NCBI GenBank assembly: GCA_016933355.1
Contig: JAFGBC010000186.1
Location: forward strand, 1 to 8,307
From: Candidatus Aminicenantota bacterium
Lineage (GTDB): Bacteria; Acidobacteriota; Aminicenantia; Aminicenantales; JAFGBC01
Length of the DNA: 8,307 nt
Reading direction: 5' to 3'
The translations under genes were made by a program, and so were the position numbers. A model generated the notes under the pieces. The model worked only from the letters and a program-made list of their open reading frames with translations. It was not told the origin of the DNA and searched no databases. Below are positions 5,917 through 8,307 of the stretch, piece by piece; the stretch's first letter is position 1; the number at the start of each line of letters is the position of its first letter.

Positions 5917-7379
5917 CGCTCCAAGACCTGCTGGCCGGCGTCCCGGTCCTCTTTCTGAGCGGGGACGACCGGGTCGAGATCCGCGGCATCGCCTTCGCCT
6001 CGAAGGACGTCCGGCCCGGGGATCTCTTCGCCGCCCTCAAGGGGCTCAAGGCCGACGGCAACGATTTCGTCGCCGACGCCTCCGCCCGGGGCGCCGCGGC
6101 CGTCCTGTCCGAGCGGGCCCGGCCGCTCCAGGTCGGCCCGAGCTGGGTCCACGTCCAGGACGCGCGCGAGGCGCTCGCGCTCTGCGCCGCCAATTTCTAC
6201 GGACACCCTTCGGACCGCCAGGCCGTCGTCGGCGTCACCGGGACCAAGGGCAAGACGACCGTGACCTACGTCCTGGAGGAGATCGTCCGCGCCGCGGGCG
6301 GTCGGCCCGGCGTCCTGGGCACTATCTCCTACCGGGGACCCGGACTCGAGGTCGAGGCCGGCCGCACGACGCCCGAAGCGCCCGACCTCCAGCGCTATCT
6401 GCGGACGTTCCTGGACGGCGGAGGGACCCATACGCTGATCGAAGTCTCGTCCCACGCCCTCGAGCTCAAGCGCGTCTGGGGCGTCAGCTTCGACGTCGTC
6501 GCCTTCACGAACCTGAGCGGCGAGCACCTGGATTACCACGCCTCGATGGAGGAGTACTTCGAGGCCAAGAAGAAGCTCTTCTTCCTCGACCACAAGAAGA
6601 ACACGGCCGTCGTCAACATGGACGACGCCTGGGGTCGGAGGCTTCTGGCCGAGCTCCCGATGCGGACGGTCTCCTACGGGTTCGAGCCGGCCGCCATCGT
6701 CCGGGCCGTGAAGCCCGTCTACGGCCGGGACGGCATCCGGGCCGGGATCGAATATCCGGGCGGGACGCTCCGCGTCGAATCCCGGCTGGTCGGCCGGCAC
6801 AACCTCTACAACATCCTGGCCGCCGCCGCCTCGGCCCTGTCCCTCAACCTGCCGGCCAAGGCCGTCGAGGACGGCATCGCCGGACTGGCCGGCGTGCCGG
6901 GGCGCTTCGAACGCGTGCCCAACGCGCGCGGGATCCAGGTCGTCGTCGACTACGCCCACACCGACAACGCCCTCCACAGCCTCCTCGAGTGCGTCCGGGC
7001 CATGAAGCCGCGCCGGATCATCCTCGTCTTCGGCTGCGGCGGCAACCGGGACGCGACCAAGCGCGCGCGGATGGGCGAGGTCGCCGGCCGCCTGGCCGAC
7101 TGGACCATCATCACCTCCGACAACCCGCGCCAGGAGGACCCGCTGGCGATCATCGCCGCCATCGAGGCCGGCGTCCTGCGCGCCGGCTCGAAGGCGTACG
7201 CGATCCAGCCCGACCGCCGCCTGGCCATCCGGGGAGCCCTGGACCTGGCCCGCAAGGGCGATTACGTCTTGATCGCGGGCAAGGGTCATGAAAAGACCCA
7301 GACCTTCAAGGACGGGACGGTGCCGTTCGACGACGTCGCCGTGGCGCGCGAGATGCTCGGCGCCGAAGGGGAGGCCTGA
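5913..7379 (+). CDS. murE: MurE, UDP-MurNAc-tripeptide synthetase (mDAP type)
   Basis: This 488-residue Mur ligase adds the third amino acid to UDP-MurNAc-L-Ala-D-Glu using ATP in the cytoplasm. It shows the N-terminal UDP-binding domain (GIAFASKDVRPGDLF, 25-39), the ATP P-loop GVTGTKGKTT (107-116), TTPEAPDL (152-159), HLDYH (205-209), the probable carbamylated Lys219 in YFEAKKKLF, the GRHNLYNILAA block (294-304), DYAHT (346-350) and GKGHE (456-460). DNPR at 403-406 is the signature for meso-diaminopimelate, in contrast to the Lys-adding enzymes. The usual Asp-Ser-Arg of the UDP-binding loop reads Ala-Ser-Lys here. GGAGG (5902-5906) stands 6 bases before the ATG, and the gene overlaps ftsI by ATGA. 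Confidence 0.96.
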   Translation: MTLQDLLAGVPVLFLSGDDRVEIRGIAFASKDVRPGDLFAALKGLKADGNDFVADASARGAAAVLSERARPLQVGPSWVHVQDAREALALCAANFYGHPSDRQAVVGVTGTKGKTTVTYVLEEIVRAAGGRPGVLGTISYRGPGLEVEAGRTTPEAPDLQRYLRTFLDGGGTHTLIEVSSHALELKRVWGVSFDVVAFTNLSGEHLDYHASMEEYFEAKKKLFFLDHKKNTAVVNMDDAWGRRLLAELPMRTVSYGFEPAAIVRAVKPVYGRDGIRAGIEYPGGTLRVESRLVGRHNLYNILAAAASALSLNLPAKAVEDGIAGLAGVPGRFERVPNARGIQVVVDYAHTDNALHSLLECVRAMKPRRIILVFGCGGNRDATKRARMGEVAGRLADWTIITSDNPRQEDPLAIIAAIEAGVLRAGSKAYAIQPDRRLAIRGALDLARKGDYVLIAGKGHEKTQTFKDGTVPFDDVAVAREMLGAEGEA

Positions 7380-7380
7380 G

Positions 7381-8307
7381 ATGGCCGAGCTCCGCCTGGC
7401 CCAAGCCGCCGTCATGATGGGGGGGACGCTCGTTGGGGGCCGGGCCGACTTCGTCGTCCGCCGCTACGGCATCGATTCCCGGCTCACGGGGCCGGGCGAG
7501 CTTTTCTTCGCCGTCAGGGCCGAGCGCGACGGGCACGCCTTCATCGCGGCCGCGGCCGAAGCCGGCGCGGCCGCGGCCGTCGTCTCGCGCGAAGTGCCCC
7601 TCCCCCGCCCCGGCTTCGCGCTGATCCGGGTCGAGGACACCGTCGCCGCCCTCCAGCGCCTGGCCGCCGCCGTCCTGGCCGAGCGCCCCGTCCGCGTCAT
7701 CGGCATCACCGGCAGCGCGGGAAAGACGACGACCAAGGAGCTCGCGGCCGCCCTGCTCGCGACCCGCCACCGCGTCCTCAAGTCGGAAGGGAACCTCAAC
7801 AACCACCTCGGGCTGGCCCTGTCCCTGCTTAAGCTCGAGCCGGACCACGAGGCGGCCGTCCTCGAGATGGCCATGAATCATCCCGGGGAGATCCGCGCCC
7901 TGACCCGGATCGCGCCGCCCGACGTCGCCGTCGTCCTCAACGTCCTGCCCGTCCATCTCGAATTCTTCGGGTCGGTCGAGGACATTGCCCGGGCCAAGCG
8001 GGAGATCTTGGACGGCGCCAAACCGGACGCGACGGCCGTGCTGAACGGCGACGATCCCCTCGTCCGCCGGATGGCCGAGGGCTGGCGGGGACCGGTCGTG
8101 ACCTTCGGCTTGCGCGAAGACTGCCGGGTCCGGGCGGTCGCCGTCGCGCGCGGCGGCGCCGAGGGTCTCGTCTTCGAGCTCATCTACGGCGACGACAGGG
8201 TGCCGCTCCGGACGCCCCTTCTTTACGACAGCTTTCTCGCGGACATCCTGGCCGCCTGCGGAGCGGCCTACGCCTGCGGGATCCCGGCCGCGGACCTGGC
8301 CGGCCCC
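7381..8307 (+). CDS. murF: MurF, UDP-MurNAc-pentapeptide synthetase (5' part, cut by window end)
   Basis: The first 309 residues are visible; a full MurF has about 450, so the C-terminal domain lies outside. MurF joins D-Ala-D-Ala to UDP-MurNAc-tripeptide. Motifs seen are IDSR (31-34) in the UDP-binding domain, the P-loop GITGSAGKTTTKE (108-120), GNLNNHLGLALSLL (137-150), EMAMNHPGEI (162-171), NVLPVHLEFFGS (187-198) and the likely carbamylated Lys206 in ARAKREIL. Where the family normally has Gly-x-His-Asn-x-x-Asn before the Ala-rich helix, this protein reads YDSFLAD (282-288). The start is one base after the murE stop, with GGGGAGG (7368-7374) 6 bases upstream. Codon use and composition look like those of murE. 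Confidence 0.93.
   Translation, partial: MAELRLAQAAVMMGGTLVGGRADFVVRRYGIDSRLTGPGELFFAVRAERDGHAFIAAAAEAGAAAAVVSREVPLPRPGFALIRVEDTVAALQRLAAAVLAERPVRVIGITGSAGKTTTKELAAALLATRHRVLKSEGNLNNHLGLALSLLKLEPDHEAAVLEMAMNHPGEIRALTRIAPPDVAVVLNVLPVHLEFFGSVEDIARAKREILDGAKPDATAVLNGDDPLVRRMAEGWRGPVVTFGLREDCRVRAVAVARGGAEGLVFELIYGDDRVPLRTPLLYDSFLADILAACGAAYACGIPAADLAGP

Noticed and set aside
5784..7415. Long minus-strand open frame (543 codons) opposite murE, and others at 4777-5844, 3519-4187 and 2146-2868
   Set aside because: They lie opposite genes with full sets of family motifs, have low-complexity Arg/Gly/Asp-rich translations and no ribosome site. High GC content makes such antisense frames common.
2515..8307. 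A new or unusual multi-gene system in the right part of the window
   Set aside because: Gene order and motifs are those of the standard dcw cluster with no inserted or unknown gene; only single-protein oddities remain.

Overview
The window is GC-rich bacterial DNA. Its right-hand two thirds is the 5' half of a canonical division and cell wall (dcw) cluster, in the order mraZ, rsmH, ftsL, ftsI, murE, murF (murF is cut by the window end). MurE carries the DNPR signature of meso-diaminopimelate-adding ligases, so the peptidoglycan is probably of the mDAP type found in Gram-negative-type bacteria. The high GC content, the secreted FecR-like/DUF6600 protein on the left and the archaeal/bacterial-type Nudix gene would fit Acidobacteriota or Candidatus Aminicenantes. 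That placement is an impression from gene content, not something the sequence proves.

Layout. Positions 1-1367, minus strand: most of a secreted FecR-domain protein with a very tryptophan- and tyrosine-rich C-terminal half (DUF6600-like), whose 3' end lies outside the window. Positions 1368-1576: a divergent intergenic region with a near-consensus sigma-70 promoter (TTGACA, 18 bp, TACAAT) reading right. Positions 1577-2270: a two-gene unit, a Nudix hydrolase overlapping a small DUF2007-type protein, closed by an intrinsic terminator at 2321-2353. Positions 2354-2514: an AT-rich regulatory region with a strong sigma-70 promoter (TTGACT, 17 bp, TATATT) and three GGGA boxes at exact 10-bp spacing, which match the known MraZ operator. 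Positions 2515-8307: the dcw operon, in which every junction is an ATGA overlap or a gap of 1-3 bases, so it is almost certainly one translationally coupled transcript.

How the genes work together. MraZ is expected to bind the boxes in its own leader and set the level of the whole operon. RsmH methylates 16S rRNA. FtsL and FtsI are membrane parts of the divisome that build the septal wall. MurE and MurF add mDAP and D-Ala-D-Ala to the cytoplasmic precursor that FtsI eventually cross-links. The Nudix and DUF2007 genes have their own promoter and terminator, so they are neighbours of the dcw operon and not part of it.

I found no tRNA, rRNA, CRISPR, mobile element or evident unknown multi-gene system. 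The points most worth a second look are the MraZ operator embedded in the mraZ leader, the missing Gly-x-His-Asn motif in the central domain of MurF, and the aromatic-rich FecR/DUF6600 protein.
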